DNA of 64,000 bases from Monosporascus cannonballus (GCA_004154925.1 QJNS01000104.1:186001-250000); one strand, 5' to 3'; shown: positions 1 to 14,049, counted from the stretch's first letter. Notes: generated by a model from the letters alone, not told the origin. Numbers and translations: made by a program.

Positions 1-1560
1 TAAGCTTTTTCCAAAAGAACCTCTGCCTAACCTTACCTATAACGGCGTAAATCTTTCTAAAGGTCCTTAATATTTTCGTATTTTTCTTAATACCTATAAT
101 TAGCTCCAAAGGCGCCCTTTTACAAATTTTAATAATAACCTTTACAAAGCGCAATTAATCCAATTGCTTTAGCTTTATTCCGTCCTTATAACCAATCTTT
201 TCAAAGGCTAAAATAAAGGCGTTACTTCAAAGCTTTCAATTAATTAAGCCTAACAAGTAATTCTCCTAATTCAAGGTAAAATCGAAACGCTTTTAACGTA
301 ATTTCGTTTTATTTCCGTTATTAAACCTCTTAAAATCCTTTTTTATCCTTTAAGGTAATACCTAATTCGCTAAAGTTATTTAAGCTATTAAAAAAACTGT
401 TACGACGTTCTTATCGCTTCGAATAGCCCCCAGATAAATCCGAAAAAAATAATAATAAATTATTTAAATTATCGGAGTTATTACGTATTACACCTTTATC
501 TTTAAATAACTTTTTTAACGCTTTTCGCCTTTTTCGAGACGTTTAATTTCTTAATAGATTACCTCTTTAGCTACATTTCGCCTTTTTTTAAGGGGTTAAT
601 CTTTTCCATATCGCTTTTTATTATAATAAGTACTTCCTTTAAGCTACCTGGCCCAATAGGCTTAACGTTTTATAAGGCTTTCCGCGAACCTTTCGAGCTT
701 TACGATTCCTTTAATCGGGGCGAAAATAATAACGTTCCGGCTCCTTATAATTAAGAATTATCCCCGAACTAAGGCATATCTAATAATCGTTTCATAACGT
801 TATTTATTCGTTCCATAATATCAATATTTTTCGTATTTTAAAACCTTAATTTTTTTATTTTATCTTTAACGCGCTAATACTTATTTTTCCGTATCTTAAC
901 GTCCTATTTAATCCCACTAATGTTAATACCGAAAAACGTATAAAACTTATTTAGATTGCTTTCGAGCTGCTATTTTTAAATAAAAGTTTTATATCGCTTT
1001 TCTTTTAACTGCTGTTATAACTAAAGCAATAAAACGTTTTTTTTTAAAAACGCCCCGAAGGCAAGTTTCTTTCCTGCCGCCACACTTAATGTACGGTCCT
1101 ATTCCTCCATTTTACTTTTACTGAAGTACTGTTCTTCCTGATCGCCGGAAGCTTTTCGTTAAGGGAAAAGAAAAAGGTTAGGTACATTACCCTATGCAAT
1201 AAGGGTTTTACTCGCCATTGTCAACTGGCACTTAACTTTTTTTCGAATCGTTAGCTAAATAACTTTCTTTTAAATTTCGCATTTTCTTTATTAACTTAAC
1301 CTGCAAATAACCATTTCGTCTAACGTATTACGGTTGCTAAAAACCAGAAAATGTTACCATATTAGCAGTCACAGTGATCAAATGCAAGAAACTAGTAATA
1401 ACTGAATAATCTATGCTAAGAAATACTGAAAAAGTCTGGGACGTACCGCCCTTACATACACGTCCTGTTTGTACAAACGGTGGTCCCTGGACAAACGCTG
1501 TCCCAGGCTGCAGAGCACTGCTTCAAAGCGCCAGCCGTGGGCATCTGAAGCACCTAACTG
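1..1560. repeat. Degraded AT-rich sequence of undetermined family with a less mutated island
   Basis: No gene can be supported. From 1 to about 1070 the sequence is strongly TA-rich with stops in all frames, as in RIP-damaged repeats, and I could not assign it to a family. From about 1075 to 1560 composition becomes more balanced, which is unlike both flanks. A 78-residue open frame at 1413-1649 runs from this island into retroelement sequence and resembles no protein I know. Alignment to the gypsy copy at 14188-21161 resumes near 1560, so this stretch may be an insertion or a chimeric junction. Confidence 0.4.
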
Positions 1561-3976
1561 CCGGCAATATCCAATATAATATAATTCCCGCCCAGAATTC
1601 CGTAATTTATTATTGCAGTATATTAATGCGTTCCGATTTATATTTTTAAGGTAATAAGATTATTAATATTTCTTATTGTCGTATTTAAAGCCTTTTTTAG
1701 AAATTTCCTTTAATTCCTTTTGGTTTTGTTATCTTATAGCTTTTTTATAAGTAACCTTTTTTTTAACTTTTATTTGAATTTATTAAATTTTGCTTATGTT
1801 TTTTCGTTTAAAGCGTTAAGCTGCCGTATTTGTTACTGTTGCCGGCGTACTGTTCCTTTAAATCGTATTAATTATTCTTGATTTTTTTGTAATTTCTTTC
1901 CTTATCGAATAAATTGTTTTCTTATGTTTACGACTGTATTCTATTATACGTCGTCCTAGTTATTATTTTAAAGTTTTCCTGTAAATTAACGTATTTTTTC
2001 CTTAATAGTTTTTTTTCTAGAAATCTATAATAAATACTAACTGAAAATGGAAATCCGTAATAGCTTTTTGATAATGTTTTTTTACCGTACCCTGGATTAA
2101 CTCTTTTTCCGTTTAATGGTTATACCATTTATAATAATAAAAAAAATTTGCTTACGGGCATTACTTTTTTTCGGGCCAATTTTTTGTTTCGGCCAGCTGC
2201 TGGACATTTTCTGGAGCTATGGTTCGAAGATATCGATATTACTGCTTATCGTCCTTATTATCTCCGGTACGGTTTGGAAAATCGAATCCCTTATAATATA
2301 TATGAATAATTCGTTCGTAAATATATTACTTTTATTCCTTATAATCGGGATATTTTCGTCGTCCATAATATATAGCATATATTCTGCCGTATCGATTAGG
2401 GTTTCCGGGACAGATTTTTTCTATCTAGTTCTAATATTCGCGTAACTATCCTTATAATACCTTTTGTTATATTTGCAATATCTGTTAAACCAGCTTTTTG
2501 GCTTTTCGTATTTTTCGTTAAATTTCTCGTTATAATGGTCCCTATTAGACTTTTTATTATAAACCTGTTATATATTTGGCTTAAATTATATTAATAACTT
2601 TATTATCGTTTCATTAATTATTTTTAGATTATTTTTCCGGTATAGGGGTCCAGTTATCCTGTGGTAACTTTTTGGATTTTTTGTATTTATAAGCCTTATA
2701 TCCTATCTTGCTATAATTAAAGCACTTAATCTGGCTCCAGTTTTATCTGTGGGTAACGCCAAATTCGATAGGTCCTGACGCCGTTCTATAAGAAATAAAG
2801 AGTGCGTTTCGTTTTTTCCCCTAGTTAAACTTGTTATATTCCGAACGTAAGACATATTATCCATTTTTTTTATTATTTCTTAAATTGTTAATTATCAATT
2901 TTAATTATTTTTACAATATACCGGTTTAAAGTAATTAATCGTTTAATCCGAATAATTTTATTTTTTATATTATATTTTAACCCTTTATAAAATATATCGA
3001 TAAAAACGTCGGCTTTATTATCTTTTCATTTAATCTTAGCTGTAAAACTTTTAAAGGTTACGGCATACTTCAATACGGGTTTTTTTTGTTGGAATTACAA
3101 AAATTGTTAAGCCGTAAATCGTTCTTTATTCGGATTGCCGAAATTATCGCATATTTTATCCTTAAAATTGGTATAAAATAAAAAGATTTTATTGATAAAA
3201 TCCTCCTTATCCGATTTTCCTATTTCTGGGAAATTTTTCATAATAAGTTTAAACTAATTAACCGTATTTCTTATTAGGCATATTCTTATTATTAGGACCA
3301 TATCCGTTGGGTTATTAAAGTCCAGAAAATAAAGATAAATTCGTGTCTAAATTAAAAAGGTTTAAACGTTACCCTTTCTAATATAAGGTTCCGGCTTTTT
3401 GGGCTTTATGTAAACGAAAAAGGTTTAGGCAAATAGCGTAACCCTAAATTGTCGAACTTTTTTTTCCAGCTCCCGAATTCAAACCTAAAGTGGTTAAATA
3501 GGTATTTCCTAAATATTGGTTAATATCTTAATAATGTTAAATATTGTTTAAAATTTAACGGTATTATTAAATAAAAGTTTATAACATATAACGGCTATAC
3601 GATTTAACTAATCATTAAATTTTAAGTTGACGAATTTATATTAATAGGAATATCGTAAGAATTTAAGCAATAAATATAATAACATATTATGTTTTGTAAT
3701 GTTAAAAGTATTTTGGATAACGATATTATATTGTAAGCTGAAATTATCTAAATTATGGGAATAATAAGCGTATATATTCTTGTCTTGGCTCAAGGTGCTT
3801 AAGCGGCTTTAACCCTTAAGCCCGCTAAGCTCTTTGAGCTTTCCTGCTGGCTTAAAGGGCTCAAGGTGCTTGGCGCCTTGAGTCCTTTGAGCCAGTCACG
3901 TGACGTCTTGGCTTGGGACTGACCTTTTCGTGGTTCCGACCGTCTGAAAAGAAGCCAAGACCGTTAGGTCATAACA
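1560..3976 (-). mobile_element. Partial Ty3/gypsy retrotransposon, 5' part (gag region plus LTR), RIP-degraded
   Basis: This is the 5' end of a minus-strand LTR retrotransposon. The stretch 1560-3586 aligns by eye, in the same order, with the gag/protease side of the better preserved copy at 14188-21161 (for example 1591 corresponds to 18601, and 2200 to about 19200). The coding strand is full of stops. A 109-residue plus-strand open frame at 2116-2445 is only the antisense of the conserved gag/pol leader. The upstream LTR is at 3587-3976. The pol half is replaced by unrelated sequence or lies beyond the left edge. Confidence 0.6.
3587..3976 (-). repeat. LTR of the left-edge gypsy element
   Basis: This 390-bp LTR is closely related to those at 14188-14602 and 20747-21161. 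Its minus-strand U3 side is less mutated than the rest, with runs such as GGCTCAAGGTGCTTGG, an intact TCACGTGA at 3896-3903 and the terminal sequence GGTCATAACA. Its other half is the roughly 200-bp module shared by all LTRs in the window. The five bases that follow, ATTGA, would be the target duplication, but the partner lies outside the window. Confidence 0.75.
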
Positions 3977-6900
3977 ATTGAACTAAGGACAAAAAATATT
4001 AATGGCTAAATTTTTTGACGGCCTGAAAAAGAAATATAAGAAAAACTTTTTAAATTCAAACGACCTAATTATTTATCGGATTATATTATCATAACAATCG
4101 AAATTAACGATAGACAATATATACAACGTATTAAAGGTACTAAAAGAAAAAATAATAGCAAATCTTAATATATAATTAACACCAGCGCTTTTTAACATAA
4201 TAACACTTTTTACGATACAAAATCAAAACTTATATAATTAAAAGTTATTTATAAGAAAAACTGAAATTAGATTAAATGTTATAATTCTAATAAAATAGGA
4301 TATAAGGTGATATAATATAAAGTATTTAAAAAACCCCGTTAAAATAACTGAAAATTGACAATTAAAGGAAAATTTAAAAAAAAGTCAAAAAAACGAAAGC
4401 AAACCTATTAATATAATCCAGGCCAAATATATGCTAGGTCTCTTATGCCAAAAGGTTTAATAAGGACCATTATGATACAAAATTCGACGAAAAATACAAA
4501 AAACCAAAAAGTTGGTTAAATAAATATTGCGAACATAATAAAAAACATTATAAAAATAATTATACAAATATTAGAATTAAATAAAAAAATCTGTCCCGGA
4601 ATTTCCGATCGATATAGCAAAATACATGGCATATATTATTAACGACAAAAATATCCCGATTAGGGAAAATAAAAAAACGTATTTACGTACGAATTACCCA
4701 CTTATATTACGAAAAATTCGACGTTCTAAACCGTATCGGAATTAATAAAAACGATACATAATAATATCGACATTTTCGAATTATAACTCCAAAAGATATT
4801 TAGTAATTGGTCGAAACAGAACACTGGCCTAAAGAAAAACAATATCTATAAGAGAACCTTTTTTGTAATTATTAATAATCTAATTATTAAATGAAAAAAG
4901 AATTAATTTAACGTATAATGAAAAAATATTGCTAAAAGGGTATTCCAGATTTCTATTTTTAATTAATATTTATTGTAAACCCTTACGAAAAAAAAGATAA
5001 TAAAAAATACGTTAATTTACAAATTTCTTCTAAAATGATAACCAGAACAACATATAATAGGATATAATCGTCAATATAAAAAAACAATTTTTTCGATAAA
5101 GACAAAAATTGTAATAAAATTAAAAATAATTAATACAACTTAAAGAAATAATATGCCGACAATAACGATAAATATAATAACTTAATATATTAAACCTAAA
5201 AACATGAACGAAACTTAATAAATTTAAACAAAAGTTAAAAGAAAAAATTTACTTATAAAAAAATAACAAAATAACAAAACCTAAAAAAGTTGAAAGGAAT
5301 TCCTAAAAAAAGCTTTAAATACGACGATAAAAAAGTTAATAACTTTATTATTTTGGATATACGAATTAGAACATACTGGCATACGGTAATAATAAATTAC
5401 GGAATTCTAAGCGGGAATTATATTATACAGGATATAATTAATAAGTTTAAATTATTATGGAAATATAAGTTAAAACCTTATATAACGACAAATGCCAAAA
5501 ATCAGGAATTCGCTTATAATAACGAAAAGGTTATACGCGAAATTAATTATTTTGAAATTCTTATCCAAAAATAATACTAAATAATTAATTTCGATGTTAT
5601 TGTATTTAAGAATTACAATATGATCTTAAAATTACTATAAATACGCCAGTATAGAATTTTGATTAACGGTAAAATTGGTTAAATAAAATTTATTTAATTT
5701 TTTATTATTAAACATAAAGAAATCAAGATCTTAATATTTAATGGATAATAACAATAAATATAGACATAAGGATATGATAAAAACCTGATTATCCGAAAAG
5801 ATAAAATATAAAAAAAAGGATACTAAATGAAAATATAACGTATTATTATTATTACTAAAACAAAAGTAAAATAATAAAATAACGATTTAAAGAAATAATA
5901 ACTATAATCTTAAAAATTAAAAACTTTAGTTAATATATTATTATAATATTATAAATATAAGAAGCTCGTTAAAAAGGAACTTCATACGAAATTAGTAAAA
6001 TATAACGAATAAAATTATAAACTAATTTTTAAAAAACGATTTTCGACAAAGTTTTATCCCATTTATAACTTTAACGGAGACGAATTACGGATTTAACTTT
6101 CGACATTACTAGCAGAATATCCGATATTTTTCGTTTCGAAAAAAAACGGAAAATTGCGATTTATGGTTAATTATCGACAATTAAATATTATTATTATTAA
6201 AAATTAAATATTATTACCCTTAATTACGGAAATAAAAAACCGATTTTATAAAACTAAATAGTTCATAATATTCAATTTTAAAGATAAATATAATCTTATT
6301 AAAATCAAAAAAAGATACGAATAAAAATAATTTTTAAAAGAAAATACGAATTATTTTAGTATTTGGTTATGTTAATAGGATTTACGAACGTACTAATAAT
6401 TTTCAAACGGATAATAAATTATGTATTACGGAAATACCTCGATATGTTCATTATTTACTTTTTCGATAATATTTTTATTTTTTTAAAAACGGAAAAAAAG
6501 TACGTAAAATACGTTTATAAAATTCTGTAAATTTTATAAAATGCAAGGTTATTAATTAAGGCAAAAATATTTAATTTTATAAATAAACAAGAAAATATCT
6601 AAAATATATTATTATCTTAAAATACATTAAGATAAGCGTTAAAAACTCGCTATAATTACAAAAAAACAAATGCTATTATTAATTAAAAAAATATAAATAT
6701 TTTTTGGATTTGTTAATTACTGTAAACATTTATTTTAAATTTTAAGAAAATAATTATACCCTTAATAAACTTTACGAAAAAAATTTAAATCAACGCCAGA
6801 TACGGAAAAAGTATTATAAAATATTAGAAATGTAATTACTAATAAACTAATATTAATTATATACGATTTAAACCGCTGTATTAAACTAAAAACCGATATT

Positions 6901-9732
6901 TCGGATTACGTATTAAATATAATAATCGAATAACGACATAATTAAGGCAAATTACACCTTATTATATTTTTCCCCCCCCAAATTAAAAAAAACCGAATTT
7001 AATTACTCTATACCAAAGAAAAATTTTATGGCCATTATTATGGTATTCCGAAAGTTTAAGTATTTCCTAAAGGGAAATTTGCACCAAATTAAGATTTATA
7101 CGAATTATTAAAATTTTACTTAATTTATTACGACCAGGAAATTTACCGGATAATAACTTCGTTATGTAAAAAAATTAACAAAATTTAATTTCGTTATTAT
7201 CTATAGGAAAGGCTTAGAAAATAACAGAGCGGATACCTTGAGCAAACGGCCAAACCTTAAAAAAAATTGGTCAAAATTAGCCATATAATTTTTGATATTA
7301 CCGTAAAAAGATATTTACGTTTAGGACAAATTACGATAATTCGGGTAATACCTTATAATATATATCAGAAAATCCAATAATATAATAACAGTCTCTTAGA
7401 AAATTAAAAAACAAACAAAATACAAGTTCTAAACGAATATCAAAAGGATTTAATACGAAATATATACGAATATTAATTATATAAATATCTAAGGATTTAT
7501 CAAACCCTAAAACAGTTTTAACGCATATATTTTTTTTCTTAGAATAAAATTAACGGTACAAAAAATGATACGATAATACGATATTTACGCTAAAATAAAA
7601 ATTTAAGGATATAAGTTATACGAAAAATTACAGCTATTATTAATCGTAAAGCAACCATAATATTTAATTATATTTAACTTTATTATTAAATTTCTTGTAT
7701 CAAAAAGTCCAGTTATAGAAATATACTATAATAATATTTCCGTAATCGTCGACCGATTTACGAAATACTCTGGTTTTTTTACTATATTATAAAAATATAA
7801 ACGCCGAACAAATAATATACATGTTTTTTCAAACATATTTTTAATATATACGAATTATCAATAAATTTTATTTCAAATAAAGGATCAATATTTGCATTTA
7901 AATTTTAGTAAGGTTTTATAATATAAATTGGCTTAAATTATAAGTTATTTAACCTATTTAAATCTTAGATAAATAAAGAAATAAAACGAATAAATCAAAT
8001 TTTAAAAACATAATTACAATATTATATTAATTACAAATACAATACCTAAATTAAGAAATTACTAATTGTATAATTAGCTTATAATACTAACTATTATAAA
8101 AATATCCAAATAATACTAGCAAACGTAAATTTTCATTTTATTTCAAAAAGTTACAAAAAAGTACGTAATAACGGTCAAATTAATATCAAAGTAATTTTTA
8201 TATCAAAATAATTACGATAATTATAGTAAGAAATAAAAATAAAAATTATAATTCGTACAAAATCATAAAAGTAAATATTATAACTAGAACACTTTAAAAG
8301 GATTAACTTTCGAAAAAAAATGGTTCTTTTCGTTATCAAAAATATTTAAATAAAACGATCAAATAAACAATTCGATTTCAAATATATTAGTTTATATAAA
8401 ATCGTTAAAAGAATCTTAGAAAATAATTACCAGTTGAAATATCGATTAAAAACTGAATTTTATTTAATTTCTTACGGTTTTTTATTTAAGTTAATAATAA
8501 ATATGATTAAGATATATATGGCATAAAACGATATAGAAATAAAAAACAAATAAATATACGATACAGAAAAAATCCTTAATATACAAAAATAAAACGGATT
8601 TACCCAGTTCTTAATTAAGTAAAAAGAATACCCGGAATTTAAAAATATCTAAAAATCCGCTAAAAATCTTATTAACGCCTAACACTTATTAAAGAATTTT
8701 TACCAGCAGTAAGAGAATTACCGGAAATAATCGTATCCCAATTTACGTTTACGATAAAATCGAAAAAATAAAATTTTTCGAGGAAAGTAATGCGAAATTC
8801 AATTTCCAAACGTTCGCGCTTTATTTTTAAACGCTTAGCTTTTTCTTATTTTTTCAATTTATCTAGGGATTAAAAACCCCGGTTAATTATTTTTATATAC
8901 TTTTTGCGAAAAAAATCCTATTAAATACGAAAACGTTTTAAATAAAATAATACCTTATCTAAACGACGAAATATTACTAATAATTTTTAACGAATATTCC
9001 GAAAATATTATCGGACGAAAAACTTTTTAATCGAAAATATTGTATTTTCTTATTTATATTATTTAAAAAGCAAACAAGAATATTAAAACGGTCGTAATAA
9101 CGTTTTTAGGATATATTATTAATAATACGTTATATTATCCGATATAATACAGGAATGCCCTATACGAAAATGAGATATATAAAGTATAATTTGAAAACCA
9201 GAAATAAAAATAAAAAAAGCTAAAATTTTATATTTTTTTTTTCCTTAATACGTTTGCAATTCTTAATAACCTGGCCGGATATAGTAATAGGTGAAAAAGG
9301 AACTTACTAAAGAAATCTTAAGGGCAAAATTTGAAAAAAAAAAAGGGAAATTATATTATAACCTAATTAAGAAAAGGTCTCGGAAACGGTTATTTGGTAC
9401 CCGAAATAAGACTTAAGTAAGTCAGAATTATGTAACATGGATCCGGAATAATCTAAGAGATTTAATAGAATCTATGTAATTATCCGATATGGATCCGGAA
9501 TAATCTAAAAGATTTAATGAAATTTTGAAAAGAATATATATGTTTATTATTTCCATAGTTTAAAAAATTTTAACTTATAACAAACTGTTTATTAATATTA
9601 ATTGTTTTTACGCCTTTAGTATTAAAAAACGTAATTAAGTTATCTTATTATTACAGAGTTCCACGATATTTCTGCCAACATAAACCTGTACGGCTAAGGT
9701 TTAATAGTTGGTTAAACCCCCTAGCCGTCACA
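3977..9732 (+). mobile_element. Ty3/gypsy retrotransposon, 5'-truncated in window, RIP-degraded
   Basis: The degraded element reads left to right. A gag zinc-knuckle remnant lies near 4260-4310. The conserved gag tail is at 4430-4900. Reverse transcriptase lies at about 6040-6900, where a trace of the VSKKNGKLRF motif is readable. RNase H is at about 6900-7260, integrase at about 7300-8200 and the chromodomain-like end at about 8380-8640. The 3' LTR is 9354-9732. Every domain is broken by many TAA/TAG codons, most in former CAA/CAG or TGG contexts, as RIP predicts. Its 5' end is cut by the minus-strand element whose LTR ends at 3976. Confidence 0.7.
9354..9732 (+). repeat. 3' LTR of the gypsy element at 3977-9732
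   Basis: It begins TATTATAACC, a mutated TGTTATGACC, and ends CCGTCACA. It is the same LTR type as the solo LTR at 28498-28816 but longer, because a block containing ATGGATCCGGAATAATC is duplicated inside it (around 9438 and 9489). The bases that follow, GTTAT, are the presumed target duplication. Confidence 0.75.
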
Positions 9733-10820
9733 GTTATATAGCCTTGTGTTTCGAATTATCCGTTTTATCAGGGATATGGCTGGGGTTTTTTTTCGGAGTT
9801 GTTGCTAATTGCCGAATTAAAGGAATTTTCGTTAAAATACGAGTTATGGGTTTTATTAGCCTTTATCCCTTTAGCTTCCTGTAAAGTTTTCTAATTAAGA
9901 AAGTTTGTAACCATTTTAATGGTATTATAAATAACTTTTTTAGGCTCGTTTTGTTTTGTCGATTTATTTACCCCCTTAATAATATTTATATTTAAGGAAT
10001 CATTATTAAAGATAACTTTAAACGTCCTTAAAAAGGTTGTTGCTATAGGTGGAATAAGGATACTGTCGATTTGGTCGTTTAGTTTTGCGATTTCGAACGA
10101 AGATTTTTTCTGTTCGCTCTGATATTTTTTCGTCTCGTCGAAGGTGCCGTCTCTGACGGTAATAACGCGTTGTTGCGAAGGAATCCATATCCGATATATG
10201 TTATTAATTATGTATCCCATAAAGTGCCCAATATATGTTTTAGGATTTATTTTTTTTAGGCGTTTTGCATTTTGCCGGATAGCTTTCGTAAACACACAAG
10301 CCTTTGATCCGAAAAGTACGATATTCGTTACGTTCGCCTTTAGGTTTTTTTCGAAGATAAATGTTTTATATTTTTTAGCTAGTTATTGATTAAAGACCTA
10401 GATGGGGGTTTTTTAATTTAGGGCTTATATAGATGTGCAATTAGCGATATATATAGCTGTTTTTACTGCTCTCGGCCATAAGTTAAAAGGGAGGTTATTG
10501 CTGATAATTAGGTAACGCGCTTTCGTGATAATTACTCCTCCGGCGTGTTTATGAACGTCTGCTGGTTTTTTGGTATATAGAGGCGAGGGTTTATGGGATA
10601 TATCTGTATCGAGAAGTTATTTTTGAAGTTTGTTCTTAAAGGAAGTTTCGCCGTTCGATATAATCGTTTTGATTTTAATATGGAATTATTTCTTAAGAAA
10701 GATTATTACGTTTATTAAGGCGGTTAAGATATTTCTTTTCTATTTTAAGGTATAATTAATTTTAGCCTTCATAATTGGATATATAATAATTAATGCTTTT
10801 GTGCGCCTGTTAAAGACGTT
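9733..10820 (-). mobile_element. Ty1/copia fragment: integrase C-terminal region
   Basis: This minus-strand copia pol is degraded. The open frame 9891-10295 (134 codons) carries the copia integrase C-terminal signature: a GHFMGYIINNIYRIWIPSQQ stretch followed by RVITVRDGTFDETK. Upstream on the same strand (about 10380-10600) the core remnant KTAIYIANCTSI is readable between stops. It is part of one copia element whose other pieces are at 13258-14049 and 27750-28492. Gypsy insertions separate the pieces. Confidence 0.7.
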
Positions 10821-12329
10821 GTTAAATTTAAAAAAATTTAATACTATTACCGAAAGATATTTATGCTTACGACAGATTGTAACAATTCGGGTAATACTTT
10901 GCGATATGTACTAGAAGATTTAACAGCATAACGATAATTTTTTTAAAAAGCTAAAAAATAAATAAAATATAAGGTTTAAAAAAATATCAGAAAAATTTAA
11001 TACGAAAAATATACGAACATTAATTATACAAACATCTAAAGATCCATAAAACCTTAAAAAAATTTTAACGCATATATTTCTTTTTTGAAATAAAATTAAT
11101 AATATAAAAAATTATATAGTAATATAATATTTACGTTAAAATAAAGATTTAACGATATAAACCTTATAAAAAATTATAGTTATTATTAATTATAAAATAA
11201 TTATAATATTTAGTTATATTCGATTTTATTATTAAATTTCTTATATTAGAAAATTTAATTACGAAAATATATTATGATAGCATTTTCGGAATCGTCGATC
11301 GATTTACCAAATTCTCCTATTTCTTACCATATTATAAGAATACAAACGCCAAATAATTAGCATATATTTTTTTAATATATTTTCAGAAATATACGAATTA
11401 TTAATAAAACTTATATTAAATAAAAGATCGATATTTATATTTAAGTTTTAATAACGTTTTACGGTATAAATCGGCCTAAATTATAAATTATCTAGCATAT
11501 TTAAATTATAAATACATAAATAAATAAAATAAATAAATTAAACTTTAAAAACTTATTTATAATATTATATTAATTACGAACAAAATAATTAAGTTAAAAA
11601 ATTATTAATCGTATAATTAGCTTATAATATTAATTACCAAAAAAATATTAAGATAATATTTACGAATGCAATTTTTATTTTTATTTTAAAAGTTTATAAA
11701 AAAATACGTAACGACGGTTTAATTAATATTAAAATAATCCTTATATCAGAATAATTATAATAATTATATCAGAAAGTAAAAATAAAATTGGAATTCGTAC
11801 GGAATTAGATATATAAGTACTATAACCAAAAAAGGTTAAAAGGATTAACTTTCGAAAAGGGGAAAATGGTTTTCCTTACCATTAAAAACATTTAAATAAA
11901 ATAACTTAATAAAAAATTCGATTTCAAATATATCGGTTTATATACAATCGCTAAGAAAATCTTAAAAAATAATTACTAAATAAAAGTTTTACCAAAAATT
12001 AAACTTTATTTAATTTTTTATATTTTTTTATTCCAATTAATAATAAATATAATTAAAGTACATACGGTATAAAACGACGCGGAAATAAAAGACGAATAAG
12101 TATACGAAATAAAAAAATATTCGATATATAAAAACAAAACGGATTTACCCAGTATCTAATTAAGTGAAAAAAATATCCAGATTTCGAAAACATCTAAAAA
12201 CCCGCCAAAAATCTTATTAACGCCCAATGCCTATTAAAAAAACTTTCACCAATAACGACGGAATTACCAAAAAAAAACCCCTTAGTTAAAGTCTTTAGGA
12301 ATAAACCAATTAAAAGAAATAAAGGATGG

Positions 12330-12718
12330 CATAAAAAGCGGAACCTCGGTTTTTGCACGTTTCTACTTATTTAACTTATCCATTAACTAAAGACCGTAAT
12401 TAATAATTTTAATTTCTTTAATGTAAAAAAATTTCTTTTAACGACAAAAACGAAAAAAGCGATTAATGGTCTCGTCGATGTCACGTTATTTACGCATTAA
12501 ATCCTTTTTTAATTCTTGTTAAAAGCGTAAAAACATCTTTTTAATAATATTTTTTCGTAATTTAAATTACTTTTTTCTTTCTTAATATAACGTAAAAAAT
12601 CGATAGAAACGCCAGAACCATTATAACGACGACAGTTCTTAATATATTCGCTATAACGACGAATTTCTTTAATTATTTGATATTTGATATCATTTTTAAA
12701 ATAAGGCATATACGGCAT
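12330..12718 (-). pseudogene. Antisense accessory ORF between pol and LTR (Cys-cluster plus coiled coil), broken
   Basis: An open frame of 69 codons (12509-12718) lies on the strand opposite to pol. It reads through a motif of the type NCRRYNGSGVSIDFLRYI, followed by a Lys/Glu-rich helix, and the similarity continues past stops to about 12330. The same frame, in the same place and orientation relative to pol, is found at 27003-27203, 58961-59365 and 14652-15137. I recognise it as a recurrent hypothetical protein of fungal gypsy elements. Tyr residues stand where I would expect metal-binding Cys, consistent with TGC/TGT to TAC/TAT changes. Function unknown. Confidence 0.5.
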
Positions 12719-12888
12719 AATTTTAAAACCGAATTTAATAATATAAGTAATTAAAAAATCTAGGCTTTTTCTTTAATTAAAACGACTGTAAGGTTTACGG
12801 TTAATAATACGACCTGTTATAATAAAAAAAGATAACTTATCAGGAAGAAAAATCTTTAAGGGCAAAAATCCTAAGAAAAGTAAAATCG

Positions 12889-13257
12889 TATTACGACCCA
12901 ACCCTAAATCGGCCACGAAAACGGTCGGACTTACAAAAAAAATCACGTAATTTGGATCTCTTTTGGCATCAAAATCCAAATAAATCCATATAAAACCAAC
13001 CGAATCTAATGGCATTAAATCTGTAATAATGTCAAAATCTAATAAAGATCCAATTAACTTATAAAAATATATACGCTTATTATTTCCATAATCTAAATAA
13101 TACCAGCTTATAATATAATATCGTTACCCAAAACATCTTTGGTATTACAAGACGTAATACGTTACTGTATTTATTGCTCAGATTCCCACGATATTTCTGC
13201 CAACATAAACCCGTCGACTTAAGGTTTAATAGTTGGTTAAACCGCCTAGCCGTTATA
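12889..13257 (+). repeat. 3' LTR (family of the 14050-27744 element)
   Basis: This LTR of about 369 bp begins TATTACGACCC and ends CGTTATA, mutated forms of TGTTACGACCC and CGTCACA. It aligns over its whole length with the LTRs at 27374-27744 and the split copy 14050-14187/21167-21400. It is followed by TTAAT. Confidence 0.75.
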
Positions 13258-14049
13258 TTAATCTAGTTAATTTTCGTTATTTTCGTTCCTAACGCTTTGT
13301 GATATATGACGTTAATTTTATAATTCCAATAAATTCCAGCCTGTTAAAATAGTTGGTACGAGGTCAGGCTAATATGCATTTTAAGAATATAAAGATAGTT
13401 TTTCAAAAGGAAGGTGTTAGATTTTTTTGACGATATGGTAAACGTAATTTTTCGTATACTTTCGTTTACGATGTCGCAATACTTTCCTCCGGCTAAAAGT
13501 TTTCCGTTATTTTTCGGTAAGTGTAAATCAAGAAAATTAACTTTGTAATTTCCTATATGGAAATCGGAACAGATATCCAAAAGCATAAACCTTTTTAAGC
13601 TGTATCCGGTAGTGATATTATTAGTCTGTAAACCTATAAAAAGTTTTGCTAAAAAAAACGTTAAAGCTGATTAAGGAGCTTTTAATTTATTTTTCTTTTG
13701 CAAACGTTTAATCTTTTTTTTGTGCTAAAGAAAAGTTTTCGTAATACGTTTATTTACTTTTTTCCGGATTTTAAGAATTTCGTTTTATTTATCGGGTTTA
13801 ACTTTTTCGTTAATATAAGGGTAATCCTTAAAGAAGTGTTTTTTTATAGTAGCACTTTGGCGTAAGGCGGTTATTGTTATTACTGCTGCTGTTATTCCGG
13901 CTGTTATTTTTCCGGTTATCTGAAAATGTATTTGTTTAATTAGGAGTTTTTTTATTTAGGGTAACGCCGAACGCTTTTCGTAACAATTGTTTTGCGGTAA
14001 CGCTTTAAGTTTTCCGCAGCCTTATATGGCTTTGGAACCGCTTTACGAG
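13258..14049 (-). mobile_element. Ty1/copia fragment: gag C-terminus and protease
   Basis: Minus-strand copia sequence between two gypsy insertions. Near 13,850-13,940 it encodes an Asn-rich run followed by a KCYY zinc-knuckle remnant. The open frame 13344-13586 (80 codons) resembles the copia protease region and ends in a strand typical of the segment after the catalytic Asp (LLKNYLYILKMHISLTSYQL). The reading continues across the 14050-27744 insertion into 27750-28492, which supports one interrupted copia element. Confidence 0.6.

Larger units (their letters stand above)
10822..13257 (+). mobile_element. 3' fragment of a Ty3/gypsy element with LTR
   Basis: This is a 5'-truncated plus-strand gypsy copy. 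It starts near 10,822-10,838 at the end of RNase H and contains degraded integrase (about 10,900-11,800) and chromodomain region (about 11,930-12,200). An antisense accessory frame and the 3' LTR at 12889-13257 follow. The junction with copia sequence on the left has no matching LTR, so the front half was deleted or never inserted. Confidence 0.65.

Noticed and set aside
2116..2445. 109-codon hydrophobic plus-strand frame, and a similar one at 54582-54827 on the minus strand
   Set aside because: Both are the antisense of the same conserved gag/pol leader in gypsy elements of opposite orientation, so their similarity reflects the sense strand.
12773..13015. Open frame similar to one at 13952-14143
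   Set aside because: Both are translations of the same LTR U3 sequence (14050-type) and have no coding meaning.
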